Positions 33,805-44,225 of a stretch of DNA of 64,000 bases are shown here, piece after piece (the stretch's first letter is position 1; every line of letters begins with the position of its first letter). The translations under genes were made by a program, and so were the position numbers. The stretch lies in assembly GCF_000016065.1 (NCBI RefSeq), contig NC_009092.1, forward strand, positions 1,302,001 through 1,366,000, read 5' to 3'. This DNA is from Shewanella loihica PV-4 (GTDB lineage Bacteria > Pseudomonadota > Gammaproteobacteria > Enterobacterales > Shewanellaceae). The notes beneath the pieces are model-generated. The model searched no databases, was not told the DNA's origin, and worked only from the letters and a program-made list of their open reading frames with translations.

Positions 33805-33831
33805 TCACATTTTGGTGCAACGTAAATGTGA
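33805..33831. promoter_or_regulatory. Inverted repeat upstream of ndh
   Basis: TCACATTT and AAATGTGA form a perfect 8-bp inverted repeat with an 11-base spacer, 219-245 bases ahead of the ndh start. It might be an operator. It does not match the CRP (TGTGA-N6-TCACA) or FNR site geometry. Confidence 0.35.
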
Positions 33832-33860
33832 TCTAGATTGTTTTGTGAGCAGAAAAGTGT

Positions 33861-33888
33861 GAGCCAGATCTTGTGTGTGATCTGGCTC
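33861..33888 (-). terminator. Hairpin downstream of the hypothetical gene at 33899
   Basis: The perfect 10-bp stem GAGCCAGATC / GATCTGGCTC has an eight-base loop. The T run on the minus strand begins only four bases later (ACACTTTTC), so termination is plausible but not textbook. Confidence 0.55.
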
Positions 33889-33898
33889 CGGGGGATGG

Positions 33899-34273
33899 TT
33901 ACGCGGCAGAGTCGAGCTTAGATAATCTCTGGTGATAGTCTTTGATCAGATGTGCCATGATCTCCTGCACTGAGCTGTCTTTGGTGGCATCGTCCATGAA
34001 GATCTTAAAGGTCACTAATACATGGCCATCATTTTTCAGGCGGTCGCTTTGCATCGAGAAGTAGGCGCTCTCGCCATCGGCTTCCCTGATGGTAAAGCCG
34101 TCATGTTCGAAGATGCGGTGACCGGATCTGTCGTGCCACTTGGTGATGCGACTCAGGCCGATTTCGCATGACTGATTGAATTCGATATGGTTTTGCCAGG
34201 TGGTTGGGTGAGCGGGATCCTTAATATGCGGGCATCTGACTGTATAGTTATAGACATGAGAAATGGCTGTCAT
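33899..34273 (-). CDS. Hypothetical protein, 124 residues
   Basis: No family is recognised. The protein is soluble, His- and acid-rich, with no signal peptide or membrane segment. It begins MTAISHVYNYTVRCPHIKD and contains a central mixed alpha/beta-looking part (GHVLVTFKIFMDDATKD). AGGAAGGT precedes the ATG at 34273, so translation is well supported. It is probably monocistronic. I make no functional guess. Confidence 0.6.
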   Translation of the reverse strand: MTAISHVYNYTVRCPHIKDPAHPTTWQNHIEFNQSCEIGLSRITKWHDRSGHRIFEHDGFTIREADGESAYFSMQSDRLKNDGHVLVTFKIFMDDATKDSSVQEIMAHLIKDYHQRLSKLDSAA

Positions 34274-34739
34274 AAATTACCTTCCTGATTATGGATACAA
34301 GGGCCATCATAGGCACTGCATTTCTTTAGGGTCAACAACTATTCGTCCAGTATTTGCCGATTTACCTGGCCATGGGAGAAGACCCTTAACCTGTTGTAGC
34401 ACGATAGGAACGGCCATAACCTTGTGCTGTGTCTCATTTTTAAGCCCATTTTGCCATCTGCTTAATAAAGCATCAGCTAATAGACGTTTTTTTCCCGAAT
34501 CGGCCTATTTTGTGAAAACTTGCGCTCAGAAAAATCCACTGACCCGCGCCGCTAATCCAAGATGAAAAATTTAAAAAATGCCAAATGAGTCAGTTAATTG
34601 CCCTTGCTATTCCTGGTGAAAGTATTAGCTTGTTACTAATATGATAAGCAGTTGTAAATGACGCTGCCCGTCATTCACATCTGTCTGCCGTCTGATGAAA
34701 GTTATCCATGAATTGTCGCTTGGCGCTCTGGAGGCCATA
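34274..34739. other. Intergenic region before the first RND operon
   Basis: No gene, repeat or clear operator is visible. TATGAT at 34640-34645 could be a -10 element about 95 bases ahead of the adaptor start, but the matching -35 is poor. There is no adjacent TetR-type repressor gene, which is unusual for such pumps. Confidence 0.35.
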
Positions 34740-35897
34740 ATGCTTGGTAGAAACGCTTCACCTCTCGCTCGACTCACCCTGTTTAGCGCGGCGCTGCTGC
34801 TTGCGGCTTGCGGCAAGGCGCCGGCCCCCGGGCCCGCCGTTATGCCCAGTGTGATAGTTAATACCGCCCAGGTTAAGGAGATCCGCGCCAAGACGGAGAT
34901 CGTCGGTCGCACCCGGGCATCGGAAGATGTGGTGATCAAGTCACAGATCCAGGGGCAGCTGCTGAAGCGCACCTTTGTCGAGGGGGATGACATAGATGCC
35001 GGCGAGCTGCTGTTTGAGATCGACCCCTCCACCTTCGAGGCCGAGCTTGCGCAGCAACAGGCGGTGCTCAAGCAGGCCATAGCCTCTCGCGATGTGGCGG
35101 TGATGAACTGGGAGCGTGGCCGTCGCCTGCTACCCGATGGCATGATCAGCGCCCAGGACATGGATGAGCTTACCAGTCGTAAGCTGACCACGGCGGCGGG
35201 GGTGGTGCAGGCCGAAGCGGCGGTGAAGGCCGCCGAGTTGCAGCTCAGCTATACCAAGGTTTACGCGCCTATCTCTGGCCGTATCAGCGGCGCCAAGGTG
35301 AGCCAGGGGGATATCATCACGCCTCAGTCTGAGCTGGCCAGCCTGGTGCAGTTGCAGCCCATGTGGGTTAACTTCCAGGTTGCCGAGAAGACCATCATCT
35401 CCGCCAAACAGAACTTTTCCAAGGCCGCCAAACATGAGGTGAAGATCTCGGATATCGTGATCCGCCTGCGCCTGCCCAACGGCACCATGTTCGACGAGAC
35501 TGGGTATATCGACTTTATCAGCAATAGGGTCGATGCCGCCACCGGCACCCTGGAACTCAGGGCCACCTTCAACAATGAGAGTAAGCTGATGCTGCCAGGG
35601 CTGTTTGTGACTCTGGTTATCGAGTCGCCTATTAGCGAGCAGGCCATCTTAATTCCACAGGCGGCGGTGCAGGAAGATCAGCAGGGACGTTTCGTCATGG
35701 TGCTGGATGGTGACAACAAGGTGCAGAAGCGGGTGGTCGAACTGGGTGACAGATTCGGCGTCGACTGGCGCGTGCTCAGTGGCCTCAACGAGGGCGAACG
35801 TATAGTGGTGGATGGTCTGCAGAAGATCCGTCCGGGTATCGAGGTGAAGGCCGTCGAGCAGCAGGCGGTGCCTTTCCAAGAAGCTAACGATGCCTAA
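34740..35897 (+). CDS. RND efflux periplasmic adaptor lipoprotein (AcrA/MexA type)
   Basis: The 385-residue membrane-fusion protein bridges an RND pump and an outer-membrane channel. It has a lipoprotein signal (SAALLLAACG) and the usual order of domains. First comes a lipoyl half (SQIQGQLLKRTFVEGDDIDAGELL), then an alpha-helical hairpin (about 95-165), a second lipoyl half (YAPISGRISGAKVSQGDI), a beta-barrel and a membrane-proximal domain. CTGGAGG precedes the ATG at 34740, whereas the in-frame GTG/ATG codons further up give a non-conserved tail. The pump gene follows after 12 bases. Confidence 0.95.
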   Translation: MLGRNASPLARLTLFSAALLLAACGKAPAPGPAVMPSVIVNTAQVKEIRAKTEIVGRTRASEDVVIKSQIQGQLLKRTFVEGDDIDAGELLFEIDPSTFEAELAQQQAVLKQAIASRDVAVMNWERGRRLLPDGMISAQDMDELTSRKLTTAAGVVQAEAAVKAAELQLSYTKVYAPISGRISGAKVSQGDIITPQSELASLVQLQPMWVNFQVAEKTIISAKQNFSKAAKHEVKISDIVIRLRLPNGTMFDETGYIDFISNRVDAATGTLELRATFNNESKLMLPGLFVTLVIESPISEQAILIPQAAVQEDQQGRFVMVLDGDNKVQKRVVELGDRFGVDWRVLSGLNEGERIVVDGLQKIRPGIEVKAVEQQAVPFQEANDA

Positions 35898-35909
35898 TCG
35901 GGGGTCATT

Positions 35910-38900
35910 ATGATCAGTGAGTTTTTTATTCATAGGCCGAAATTTGCCTTCGTGATCTCAACCGTGCTGACCCTGGTGGGCTTGATCTCTATCCCCATCT
36001 TGTCGGTGGCCGAGTTTCCCGAAATTGCGCCGCCACAGGTGAGCGTTAGCACTAGCTATTCCGGGGCCAGCGCCGACATAGTCAAAGACACCATAGCCCA
36101 GCCCATAGAGGCTGAGGTTAACGGCGTCGAAGGGATGCTCTACATGCAGTCCAAGAGCGCCAACGACGGCAGCTACTCCCTCAACGTCACCTTCGATGTG
36201 GGCACAGACGCCGACATGGCCCAGGTGAAGGTGCAAAACCGGGTGCAGCAGGCGATGCCCAGACTGCCCGAGGAGGTGAAACGCCAGGGGGTGAAGGTTG
36301 AGAAGCAGAGCCCCAACATCCTCATGGTAGTAAACCTGGTTTCCCCCAACGAGACCTTCGATTCCCTGTTTATTACCAACTATGCCGGCCTAAACGTCAA
36401 AGACGCCCTGGCGCGGCAGAATGGGGTATCTAAGGTGCAGGTGATCGGCGCCCTGGATTACGCCATCCGTATCTGGCTGGATCCCAATCAGATGGCCAGC
36501 TTTGGCGTGACCGCCAGCGATGTGATCGCCGCCCTGAGAGAGCAGAATATTCAGGTGGCCGCCGGTCGTATCGGCGCCGCGCCCGTGGATCCCCAGCAGC
36601 AATTTCAATATACCCTGCAGACCAAGGGACGTCTGAAAGACCCCGAGGAATTTGGCCGGGTGATGATCCGTGCCAATCCCGATGGCTCTAAGGTGATCGT
36701 CTCAGATGTCGCCCGGGTCGAGCTGGGCTCTCAGACCTATGACGCCCAGGGTAAGCTGAACAACAAACCCTCAGCCATCATCGCCATCTATCAGGCGCCG
36801 GACGCCAACGCCCTGGAGGTCGCCAAGGCGATCAAGGCCGAGATGGATACCCTCGCCAGCCGCTTTCCGGACGACCTCGAGTACAAGGTGCTCTATGACA
36901 CCACAGAATTTGTCGAGACCTCGATAACCGAGGTGGTGCAGACCCTGTTTATTTCGGTCGCCCTGGTGGTGTTTGTGGTCTACATCTTCCTGCAAGATGC
37001 GCGTTCGACCCTAGTGCCGGGGATCGCCATTCCCGTCTCCTTGATAGGTACCTTCGCTTTCCTGTTGGCCTTCGGCATGAGCATCAACACAGTCTCTCTG
37101 TTCGCGCTTATCTTGGCTATCGGTATCGTGGTGGATGATGCCATTGTGGTGGTGGAAAACGTCACCCGCCTGATGGAAGATGAGGGGCTGTCGCCCACAG
37201 AGGCGACCTCCAAGGCGATGAAGGAGGTGACGGGCCCCGTTATCGCCACCACCCTGGTGCTGCTGGCGGTGTTTGCCCCCACGGCGGTGATGCCTGGGAT
37301 CACGGGGCAGATGTATGCCCAATTCTCTGTGACTATCTGTATCTCAGTGCTTATCTCCTCGGTCAACGCCCTGACCCTGAGTCCGGCCCTGTGCGCCTCC
37401 CTGTTAAAGCCACCCAAGAAACATACCCACGGCTTCCACCACCTGTTTAACACCTACTTCGAGCGCTTCACCGGCGGCTATATGAAGCTGGTCTCCTCTC
37501 TGGTACGTAAGCTGGTGCTGGTTGGCGTGGCCTATGCTTGCTTGATCGGCGTCACCGGCGGCATCGCCAAAGTGCTGCCATCGGGTTTCGTGCCCATGGA
37601 GGATAAGAAGGCCTTCATGGTGGATATTCAGCTGCCAGATGGTGCCTCGCTCAACCGCACCGAAGAGGTGATGCGTAATCTGGTCAAGCTGACGCAGGAA
37701 GAGCCTGGGGTGGAGAATGTGATCCATGCCAGTGGCTTCAGTATCCTGACCGGCTCGGTCTCCTCTAACGGCGGCCTGATGATCGTGACCCTGTCGACCT
37801 GGGAGGAGCGTGATTCGCCCGACATGGTGGAGGCGGCGATTGTCGCCAAGTTGCAGGCCAAGTATGCCGCCAATCCGTCGGTGAAGGCGATGGCCTTCTC
37901 GCTGCCACCTATCCCGGGAGTTGGGAGCGTCGGCGGTTTCGAGTTTGTGCTGCAGGACACCCAAGGGCGTTCGCCCCAGGAGCTGGCCTCTGTGATGCGG
38001 GCGCTTATCATGAAGGCCAACGGACAGCCTGAGATCGCCATGGCCTTTAGTAACTTCCGCGCCGATGTGCCGCAGATGTATGTGGATGTGGATAGAGACA
38101 AGGCCAAGGCGTTGGGGATCTCGTTAAATGAGATCTTCTCTACCATGCAGACCATGCTCGGCTCTATGTATGTCAACGATTTCAACCGCTTCGGTAAGGT
38201 GTTCCGGGTGATACTCCAGGCCGAAGGCGAGTTTAGAAATTCCGACAAGGATATTGCCAGCTTCTATGTGCGCTCGGCAAGTGGCGAGATGGTACCCCTG
38301 AGCACACTGGTGAAGGTGACGCCCATCCTGGGACCGGACGTGATGAACGCCTACAACATGTTCAGCTCGACCACCATCAACGGCTTCCCGGCACCGGGCT
38401 TTAGCTCGGGTGATGCCATCGCCGCCATGGAAAGGGCGGCTCAGGAAACGCTGCCTGCGGGCTACAAGTTTGAGTGGACGGGGCAGACCTACCAAGAGAT
38501 CAAGGCGGGTAACCTGGCACCGTTGATCTTCGCCCTGGCGTTGGTGTTTACCTATCTGTTCCTGGTGGCCCAGTACGAGAGTTGGAGCATTCCCTTCGCG
38601 GTCATGCTGGCGGTGCCTATTGCCATCCTGGGGGCCTTCCTCAACATCTTGTTGGTGGGGAGCGAGCTCAACCTCTACGCCCAGATAGGCCTAGTGCTCT
38701 TGATCGGTCTGGCCTGTAAGAACGCCATCCTGATCGTCGAGTTTGCCAAACAGCTCAGGGAAGAGGGCAAGAGTATTCTGGACGCGGCAGAAACCGCTGC
38801 TAGGTTGCGTTTTCGCGCCGTACTCATGACCGCCTTCTCCTTCCTGCTGGGGGTATTACCCTTGGTGATTGCCACTGGCGCCGGCGCAGGAAGTCGTCGC

Positions 38901-39032
38901 GCCCTGGGTTATTCCGTCTTCGGAGGCATGATGGCGGCGACTCTGGTGGGCACCCTGTTAGTGCCTGTGTTTTACGTCATCATGCAGAAGCTGCGTGAGC
39001 GCATGAAGGGTGAAGGCGCGACGAGCCAATAG
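35910..39032 (+). CDS. RND multidrug efflux pump (AcrB/MexB, HAE1 family)
   Basis: A 1040-residue inner-membrane transporter of the hydrophobe/amphiphile efflux-1 family. It has 12 membrane helices with two large periplasmic loops. The N-terminus [20 protein letters not shown] is typical. The proton-relay region in helix 4 reads [21 protein letters not shown] (two adjacent Asp), and helix 10-11 carries the relay lysine ([14 protein letters not shown]). Together with the adaptor it should export drugs, dyes or bile-like compounds through a TolC partner not encoded here. Length is normal. Confidence 0.96.
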   Translation: MISEFFIHRPKFAFVISTVLTLVGLISIPILSVAEFPEIAPPQVSVSTSYSGASADIVKDTIAQPIEAEVNGVEGMLYMQSKSANDGSYSLNVTFDVGTDADMAQVKVQNRVQQAMPRLPEEVKRQGVKVEKQSPNILMVVNLVSPNETFDSLFITNYAGLNVKDALARQNGVSKVQVIGALDYAIRIWLDPNQMASFGVTASDVIAALREQNIQVAAGRIGAAPVDPQQQFQYTLQTKGRLKDPEEFGRVMIRANPDGSKVIVSDVARVELGSQTYDAQGKLNNKPSAIIAIYQAPDANALEVAKAIKAEMDTLASRFPDDLEYKVLYDTTEFVETSITEVVQTLFISVALVVFVVYIFLQDARSTLVPGIAIPVSLIGTFAFLLAFGMSINTVSLFALILAIGIVVDDAIVVVENVTRLMEDEGLSPTEATSKAMKEVTGPVIATTLVLLAVFAPTAVMPGITGQMYAQFSVTICISVLISSVNALTLSPALCASLLKPPKKHTHGFHHLFNTYFERFTGGYMKLVSSLVRKLVLVGVAYACLIGVTGGIAKVLPSGFVPMEDKKAFMVDIQLPDGASLNRTEEVMRNLVKLTQEEPGVENVIHASGFSILTGSVSSNGGLMIVTLSTWEERDSPDMVEAAIVAKLQAKYAANPSVKAMAFSLPPIPGVGSVGGFEFVLQDTQGRSPQELASVMRALIMKANGQPEIAMAFSNFRADVPQMYVDVDRDKAKALGISLNEIFSTMQTMLGSMYVNDFNRFGKVFRVILQAEGEFRNSDKDIASFYVRSASGEMVPLSTLVKVTPILGPDVMNAYNMFSSTTINGFPAPGFSSGDAIAAMERAAQETLPAGYKFEWTGQTYQEIKAGNLAPLIFALALVFTYLFLVAQYESWSIPFAVMLAVPIAILGAFLNILLVGSELNLYAQIGLVLLIGLACKNAILIVEFAKQLREEGKSILDAAETAARLRFRAVLMTAFSFLLGVLPLVIATGAGAGSRRALGYSVFGGMMAATLVGTLLVPVFYVIMQKLRERMKGEGATSQ

Positions 39033-39066
39033 TTAAAACTTGAGCTAAATCTTAAAATCTGGGCAC

Positions 39067-39095
39067 AAAAAAGGCGACTTCAAGTCGCCTTTTTT
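39067..39095. terminator. Bidirectional terminator between the RND pump and the cold-shock gene
   Basis: The stem AAGGCGACTT / AAGTCGCCTT has a one-base centre, an A run on the left and a T run on the right. Confidence 0.9.
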
Positions 39096-39109
39096 ATCGA
39101 ACCGTTCGA

Positions 39110-39319
39110 TTAAGCCGGAACTACGTTCGCTGCTTGCAAGCCTTTTTGACCTTGCTCGATATCGAAGGTGACCTTTTGGCCTTCGGCTAGCGTCTTGTAT
39201 CCGTCAGATACGATAGCGCGGAAATGCACGAACACATCAGCGCCGCCATTTGCCTGCTCGATGAAACCAAAACCTTTATCTTCGTTAAACCACTTAACGG
39301 TACCAGTTGTATTAGACAT
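39110..39319 (-). CDS. CspA-family cold-shock protein
   Basis: A 69-residue single OB-fold RNA/DNA chaperone. It shows both RNA-binding motifs: KGFGFIEQ (RNP1) and VFVHF (RNP2), preceded by [11 protein letters not shown]. It is nearly the standard length for CspA-like proteins. AAGGGA lies seven bases ahead of the ATG. The upstream 160 or so bases are non-coding and could form a long leader as in cold-induced csp genes, but I see no clear cold box. Confidence 0.95.
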   Translation of the reverse strand: MSNTTGTVKWFNEDKGFGFIEQANGGADVFVHFRAIVSDGYKTLAEGQKVTFDIEQGQKGLQAANVVPA

Positions 39320-39712
39320 ATTTGTCCCTTATTTAATTCATATAAAAATCCGCGACATTGCGGTATGCCGAGCCGTTGAATTATTGAGTATTACGATGAA
39401 GCTAAGGGAAAACTGAGGACAAAAATGGTGAAGATTTGACTAAGGTTTTGACTTTTACTTGATGCTTTAAACTAATAACCCTGAACAACAGAGCCCGCGT
39501 AAGATAACACACTTTAGCCGTTTACCTAGGGGTTATTTTCGCCATCATGGAGGATATCTGTTGCGCTAAATTTATATGGCAGTGCTTTCATGGGCTTATG
39601 GGAATAAAAAGTTACTGCCTCTTGAACACTTATGCTTTTTCATTGGCAGTTGTCGTGGCCGAGTGGTCGTGCGTGAGTGCTTGAGTGATAGTGCGGAACA
39701 TCAGGGAGAAGA

Positions 39713-39749
39713 AAAAGGCTCGCCGGCTATAGTTGCTGACGAGCCTTTT
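39713..39749. terminator. Orphan terminator-like hairpin
   Basis: A perfect 10-bp stem, AAAAGGCTCG / CGAGCCTTTT, with a 17-base loop and A and T runs at both ends. No annotated gene ends here on either strand. Confidence 0.6.
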
Positions 39750-40036
39750 AGCTAGCTGAATCTTTGCAGGGAAAAAGCGAGCTGACACCATTTTATAACA
39801 CATGTATCCGAAGGGACTAGTCCAAAAGTGTGACATGAAAAGAGTATTTAGCTATTAGTGCTGGATTTTTATGATAAAAACTTCGAAAAGCCGGGTGTTT
39901 CATCGCTAGATGAGTGATTTTGTTTGTATCACGGCCGTTTGCCGAGGCTTTGATTCGGGAAGTTTGATAAAAGTGCTCTTGCTCGAGTGAGCGTAAGTCT
40001 CGACCAGCCCGCATGTCGATTGGCTAAACGCTAGCC

Positions 40037-40096
40037 AATAACAAGCGAACTAATAGTAAGCCAACTAGTAACAAGCGACGAATAAAAAGCGTATGA
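40037..40096 (+). repeat. Degenerate 15-bp tandem repeat, about four copies
   Basis: AATAACAAGCGAACT (40037) is followed by AATAGTAAGCCAACT, AGTAACAAGCGACGA and ATAAAAAGCGTATGA, each exactly 15 bases on. Confidence 0.7.
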
Positions 40097-40203
40097 ATCG
40101 AGAGCTGGCTGATAAAAACTGTGTGGGCTTAAGGAGCTGTTCGAGCCGAGCGGTGACAATGCACGCTCAACACCTCGACAGGAGAGGGTTTAAGCTTGCC
40201 ATT

Positions 40204-40229
40204 AAAAAGGCCCACCTGAGGTGGGCCTT
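40204..40229 (-). terminator. Rho-independent terminator of the alcohol dehydrogenase gene
   Basis: On the minus strand the stem AAGGCCCACC / GGTGGGCCTT is followed by TTTAAT. It lies about 48 bases after the stop. Confidence 0.8.
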
Positions 40230-40276
40230 GGGGAATTTCTACTTGCAGGGAGAAATTCGAAACTTGTTAGGTTAGC

Positions 40277-41425
40277 CTATAGCGCGTTGGTGAAGATCTG
40301 GCAGATCTCTTCGTGGGTCGCCTGTTTAGGGTTAGTCAGGCCGCAGGCATCTTTCAGTGCGTTGTCGGCAAGGGTTGGAATATCTTCCGCCTTCACGCCC
40401 AGCTTGGTGAGGTTCTCTGGGATCTTCACCGCGACAGATAGCGCCTTGATCGCATCGATTGCGGCCGTTGCGCCTTGCTCGTCAGTCATGGTGCTGACAT
40501 CGACCCCCATCGCCTTGGCAACATCTTTAAGACGCGGCGCGGCAACCTGTGCGTTGTAGGCCTGAACGTGTGGCAGTAGCAGAGCGTTACAGACACCGTG
40601 TGGCAGGTCATAGAAACCGCCTAACTGGTGCGCCATGGCGTGTACATATCCCAGGCTGGCGTTGTTAAAGGCCATACCCGCCAGGAACTGAGCGTAAGCC
40701 ATCTGATCGCGGGCCTCCAGGCTCTGACCGTTCTCAACCGCTTCCACCAGGTTACCCTTGATAAGCTCGATCGCCTTGATAGCGCAGGCATCTGTGATAG
40801 GGTTGGCGGCGATAGAGACATAGGCCTCGATGGCGTGTGTCAGGGCGTCCATACCTGTCGCGGCAGTCAGGCCGGCAGGCTTGAGCAGCATCAGCTCGGG
40901 ATCGTTCACCGACAGGATAGGCGTGGTGTGCTTGTCGACGATCGCCATCTTGATGTGACGGGCTTCGTCTGTGATGATGCAGAAACGAGTCATCTCACTG
41001 GCGGTACCGGCTGTGGTGTTGATGGCGACCAGCGGCAGTTGCGGCTTGGCCGACATATCCAGGCCTTCATAGTCCTTGATGTTGCCGCCGTTGGTGGCAA
41101 CCAGGGCGATACCCTTGGCGCAGTCGTGTGGTGAGCCGCCACCCAGTGATACCACGAAGTCACAGTCATTCGCCTTGAGCAGCGCCAGACCCGCCTCGAC
41201 ATTGCCTACTGTTGGGTTAGGTTGCACGCCATCGAAGATAGTCGATGTGATGCCCGCCGCGCCAAACTTCTCGACGATCTGACCAACCAGGCCGATCTCG
41301 ACCAGTGGCTTGTCGGTGACGATCAGTGCGCGCTGAAAGCCTAAGGTTTTAATATCACCAATTGCGTCGTCAACAGCATTTTGTCCCAATACGTTGACTG
41401 ATGGGATAAAAAATTTAGCAGCCAT
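40277..41425 (-). CDS. Iron-containing alcohol dehydrogenase (YiaY/AdhB type)
   Basis: The 382-residue group III (iron-dependent) dehydrogenase is related to Zymomonas AdhB and E. coli YiaY/FucO. It converts short alcohols and aldehydes with NAD(H). The nucleotide-binding motif is [18 protein letters not shown] (about residue 93), and metal ligands fall in [12 protein letters not shown] and [19 protein letters not shown]. The length is exactly typical. It is transcribed alone, away from the glycogen operon, with a long AT-rich promoter region that includes a CRP-like site. Confidence 0.93.
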   Translation of the reverse strand: MAAKFFIPSVNVLGQNAVDDAIGDIKTLGFQRALIVTDKPLVEIGLVGQIVEKFGAAGITSTIFDGVQPNPTVGNVEAGLALLKANDCDFVVSLGGGSPHDCAKGIALVATNGGNIKDYEGLDMSAKPQLPLVAINTTAGTASEMTRFCIITDEARHIKMAIVDKHTTPILSVNDPELMLLKPAGLTAATGMDALTHAIEAYVSIAANPITDACAIKAIELIKGNLVEAVENGQSLEARDQMAYAQFLAGMAFNNASLGYVHAMAHQLGGFYDLPHGVCNALLLPHVQAYNAQVAAPRLKDVAKAMGVDVSTMTDEQGATAAIDAIKALSVAVKIPENLTKLGVKAEDIPTLADNALKDACGLTNPKQATHEEICQIFTNAL

Positions 41426-41940
41426 AAAATCACCTTTTTTATGCTTAAAGTTAAAAGTTGTTATCTTTTCTGGTAACTAAAGTACCAACGCGGTTATCGC
41501 AAAGGTGTGATCTTCCTCATAATTAGCGGTTATCCAGTCGAAAGCATGGCAAAAATTTAGATCAATACGACTAAATTTGTAAATTTATGACAAATACGAA
41601 ATTTGACTGATTTTCAATTTCGAAAATCTATCACGGCAACTTTCATAAGTTGAAATTGACTCGTTGAGGCCAAATCACCCGATAATCAGCTGTTTATTTT
41701 CTGTGCATCGAATTAGGTCGTCTGCACAATATTTGTGCAGGCTGATTTTCGTCAAACGCCTGAGCGTCCAGTCACCTCGTCTGTCTTACTCGAAAAGATT
41801 GTTTCATAAGCTGTTGATTATTAAGCTTAAAAATAGTTCATCTGATTGACATAAATCTGTCGTCAAGCTGTTACCTGTGCTTGGCATGTTTACTGCTCAA
41901 GGAAATAGGGCAGTTTGACTGACTAGCAGGGAAATGGGCG
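41426..41940. other. Divergent promoter region of alcohol dehydrogenase and the glycogen operon
   Basis: No gene is visible. TGTGATCTTCCTCATA at 41506-41521 is one base from the CRP pattern TGTGA-N6-TCACA and lies 80 bases ahead of the dehydrogenase. TTGACA at 41846-41851 is a perfect -35 hexamer, with a weak -10 (TGTTAC) 17 bases later, ahead of malQ. The remainder is AT-rich without clear structure. Confidence 0.4.
41506..41521 (-). promoter_or_regulatory. Candidate CRP site upstream of alcohol dehydrogenase
   Basis: TGTGA TCTTCC TCATA has both half-sites at the correct six-base spacing with a single mismatch (TCATA for TCACA). Confidence 0.4.
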
Positions 41941-44178
41941 ATGGGCTTAGAAAAGTTACTCTATTTGCAGGGCGTCGGCGCCAGCTATAGCGATTACTCG
42001 GGTCGCCTGGTGCACCATAGCCAGGCCGAGCGCTTAGGGCTTCTCGCTTGTCTGCTGGCTAACTGCACTCAGCCCAAGTTTCATCTGGATGATCTCAGCC
42101 CAGATGGTTTCGTCGCCGCCAATGGTGAGGCGATTGAAGAACGTAATTTCGACCTCGATGTCGCGCCCTGGCAACGCCCGTTGGCGACCTTTCAATTTGC
42201 CTGTCTGACTGAGCCAAGCTTTATCTTATCGCTGCCAGCCGAGATGCAGCCCGACCTTAGGGTGCGCATCCTCACCGAAGGCGGCACTCAGCTCGAGATG
42301 AGTATACCTTTTGCGGCGCTGGAGCGGGTGGGCGACTATTATTGTGAGCCCCACCTCTATTACCGCTACCGGGTATCCATCGCGCCTTACCTAACTCAGG
42401 GCCAATCCCTACCCATGGGCTATCACAAGCTGTCGGTGGGTTTCTGTAAAGGGACCCTTGATGGCAAGAGTAAGCTCAATACCGTGGCCATAGACTGGCA
42501 AACCGAAGGCCATCACGGCACCTGGCTACTGGCGCCGCCCAAGGCTAAACAGCTACGGGAGACGGATAAGCCCTGGGGGGTAAGTATTGCCCTCTATAGC
42601 CTGCGCAGCGACAGTCAGTGGGGCATAGGGGACTTTGGCGATCTGGGGGCTTTGATCGCCTGGCTCGGGGGCTATGGCTGCGACTTTATTCAGCTCAATC
42701 CGCTCCATGCCCTGGGGGATTCCTTCAATCTGGAAGAGGCCTATATCAGCCCCTACAGTCCGAGCGACAGACGCAGGCTCAATCCTCTCTATATTCATAT
42801 CGAGTCTGTGCCCGAGGCCAATGAGATAGCGCCGCTGCTGCAAACTCTTGCCCTGGATCGCGAGCGCCTCAACCGTGATAACTGGCTCGATTACCCTAAG
42901 CTCACCCAGCTCAAGTATCGCCTCTTTGTCGCCCTCTATCAGGTGTTTAGCCGTGATGTGCTGGGTAGCGGTGGGCCGCGCGAGCAGGCCTTCATGCAGT
43001 TTGTCGCCCAGGAAGGGGAGGCGCTGAGCAGTTTCTGCCAGCTGGAGGCAGACAAGGCCCAAGCTCAGGGAGAGCAAATGGCCGCAGATCCGCAGTTGCA
43101 TAGTTACTTGCAGTTTGTTGCCCACGAGCAGCTGATCGCCTGTCAGCATCAGGCGCTCGCGGCGGGCATGAGCATTGGCCTTATCGGCGACATGGCCGTT
43201 GGCGTTCGCGGCGATGGCGCCGAGGTGCATCACAATCGAGACGCCTATTGCCAGCAGGCCAGCATAGGTGCGCCGCCGGACGATTTTGCCCCCAAGGGGC
43301 AGAACTGGGGGCTGACGCCGCCGGATCCTATCGCCATGGCCCAGTCGGGCTTTAGCCATTTTATTGCGCTGGTTCGCAGCAACATGCGCTACTACGGCGC
43401 CCTCAGACTCGATCATGTGATGGCGCTGCTGCGTCTCTGGTGGTGGCCGAGTGAACCCCAGGAGGCTCCCGGGGCCTATGTGTACTACCCCATAGACACG
43501 CTACTTGCGATCGTGCGCCTTGAGAGCATGCGCAGCAACTGTGTGGTGATCGGCGAAGATCTCGGCATAGTGCCGGACGAGGTGCGCGCCAAGCTGAGCG
43601 ATGGCGGCATCTATGCCAACGAACTCTTCTATTTCTGCAAGCAGGGCGAGGCCTTTAAGTCGCCACAAGATCACAGGGCCGACAGCCTGATGATGCTGGC
43701 TAACCATGACGTGCCCACACTACTGGCCTGGTGGTCTCAGAGTGACCTGCATCTTAAGCGTCAGCTGGAACTTCTCGAAAGTGACCAGGCGCTAGAGCAA
43801 GCCCTAGAGCGACGCGACGGCGAGCGCCAGCAGCTGCTGGCCTGGCTCGAAGCCAACGGCGAAACCGCCTCGCTGGAGGAAGATTATCTGCTCCTGCTCA
43901 GCGCCTGGGTGACGGTGGCGGCACGTTCCCACTCGCGCCTATTTAGTGTGCAGCTGGCGGATCTCTGCTGCGAGCGACACGGGGTCAACATCCCCGGCAC
44001 CTGGCAGGAATATGCCAACTGGCAGCGACGACTGCCCTATAGCCTGACCAGTCTGAGACAGTCGCCCTCGATAAAGCGCCTGCTACGCAGCATCGTCGAG
44101 GGACGCAGCTCGGCCGAGGCCAGCGAGCAATTTTGCCGGGCAGGCGAGCATCTTCGTCAGCCTGTTTTCAGCCGATGA
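41941..44178 (+). CDS. malQ: 4-alpha-glucanotransferase (amylomaltase)
   Basis: The 745-residue GH77 enzyme moves maltosyl units between maltodextrins, feeding chains of useful length to phosphorylase. The N-terminal region (about 1-170) is the extra domain seen in E. coli-type MalQ. The catalytic core shows WGIGDFGDLGALI, the nucleophile region LRLDHVMALLRLWWWP, the acid/base region VIGEDLGIVPDEVR and the third acid in ANHDVPTLLAWW. It is the first gene of the six-gene glycogen operon. CAGGGAAA lies upstream of the ATG. Confidence 0.95.
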   Translation: MGLEKLLYLQGVGASYSDYSGRLVHHSQAERLGLLACLLANCTQPKFHLDDLSPDGFVAANGEAIEERNFDLDVAPWQRPLATFQFACLTEPSFILSLPAEMQPDLRVRILTEGGTQLEMSIPFAALERVGDYYCEPHLYYRYRVSIAPYLTQGQSLPMGYHKLSVGFCKGTLDGKSKLNTVAIDWQTEGHHGTWLLAPPKAKQLRETDKPWGVSIALYSLRSDSQWGIGDFGDLGALIAWLGGYGCDFIQLNPLHALGDSFNLEEAYISPYSPSDRRRLNPLYIHIESVPEANEIAPLLQTLALDRERLNRDNWLDYPKLTQLKYRLFVALYQVFSRDVLGSGGPREQAFMQFVAQEGEALSSFCQLEADKAQAQGEQMAADPQLHSYLQFVAHEQLIACQHQALAAGMSIGLIGDMAVGVRGDGAEVHHNRDAYCQQASIGAPPDDFAPKGQNWGLTPPDPIAMAQSGFSHFIALVRSNMRYYGALRLDHVMALLRLWWWPSEPQEAPGAYVYYPIDTLLAIVRLESMRSNCVVIGEDLGIVPDEVRAKLSDGGIYANELFYFCKQGEAFKSPQDHRADSLMMLANHDVPTLLAWWSQSDLHLKRQLELLESDQALEQALERRDGERQQLLAWLEANGETASLEEDYLLLLSAWVTVAARSHSRLFSVQLADLCCERHGVNIPGTWQEYANWQRRLPYSLTSLRQSPSIKRLLRSIVEGRSSAEASEQFCRAGEHLRQPVFSR

Positions 44179-44225
44179 CACAGCTATGACACTCCTATGA
44201 GACAGACAAGCAAAGGGATAACCAG

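Larger units (their letters stand above)
39320..40203. other. Gene-poor region between the cold-shock gene and alcohol dehydrogenase
   Basis: No credible protein gene is present. The region holds the csp promoter and leader side, an orphan terminator-like hairpin at 39713-39749, and a degenerate 15-bp tandem repeat at 40037-40096. A TATAAAA-like element at 39791-39798 (minus strand) lies about 45 bases from the hairpin. Confidence 0.5.

Noticed and set aside
39630..40275. Three small frames (60-68 codons) in the csp-adh gap
   Set aside because: No ribosome sites, no similarity to known proteins, and two overlap hairpins or tandem repeats.
41846..41874. Strong sigma-70 promoter for malQ
   Set aside because: The -35 (TTGACA) is perfect, but the -10 at the right distance (TGTTAC) matches only half of the consensus; kept only as a possibility in the gap entry.
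42553..43416. 287-codon minus-strand frame opposite malQ
   Set aside because: Antisense shadow of the GH77 coding region; no start signal or recognisable domain.
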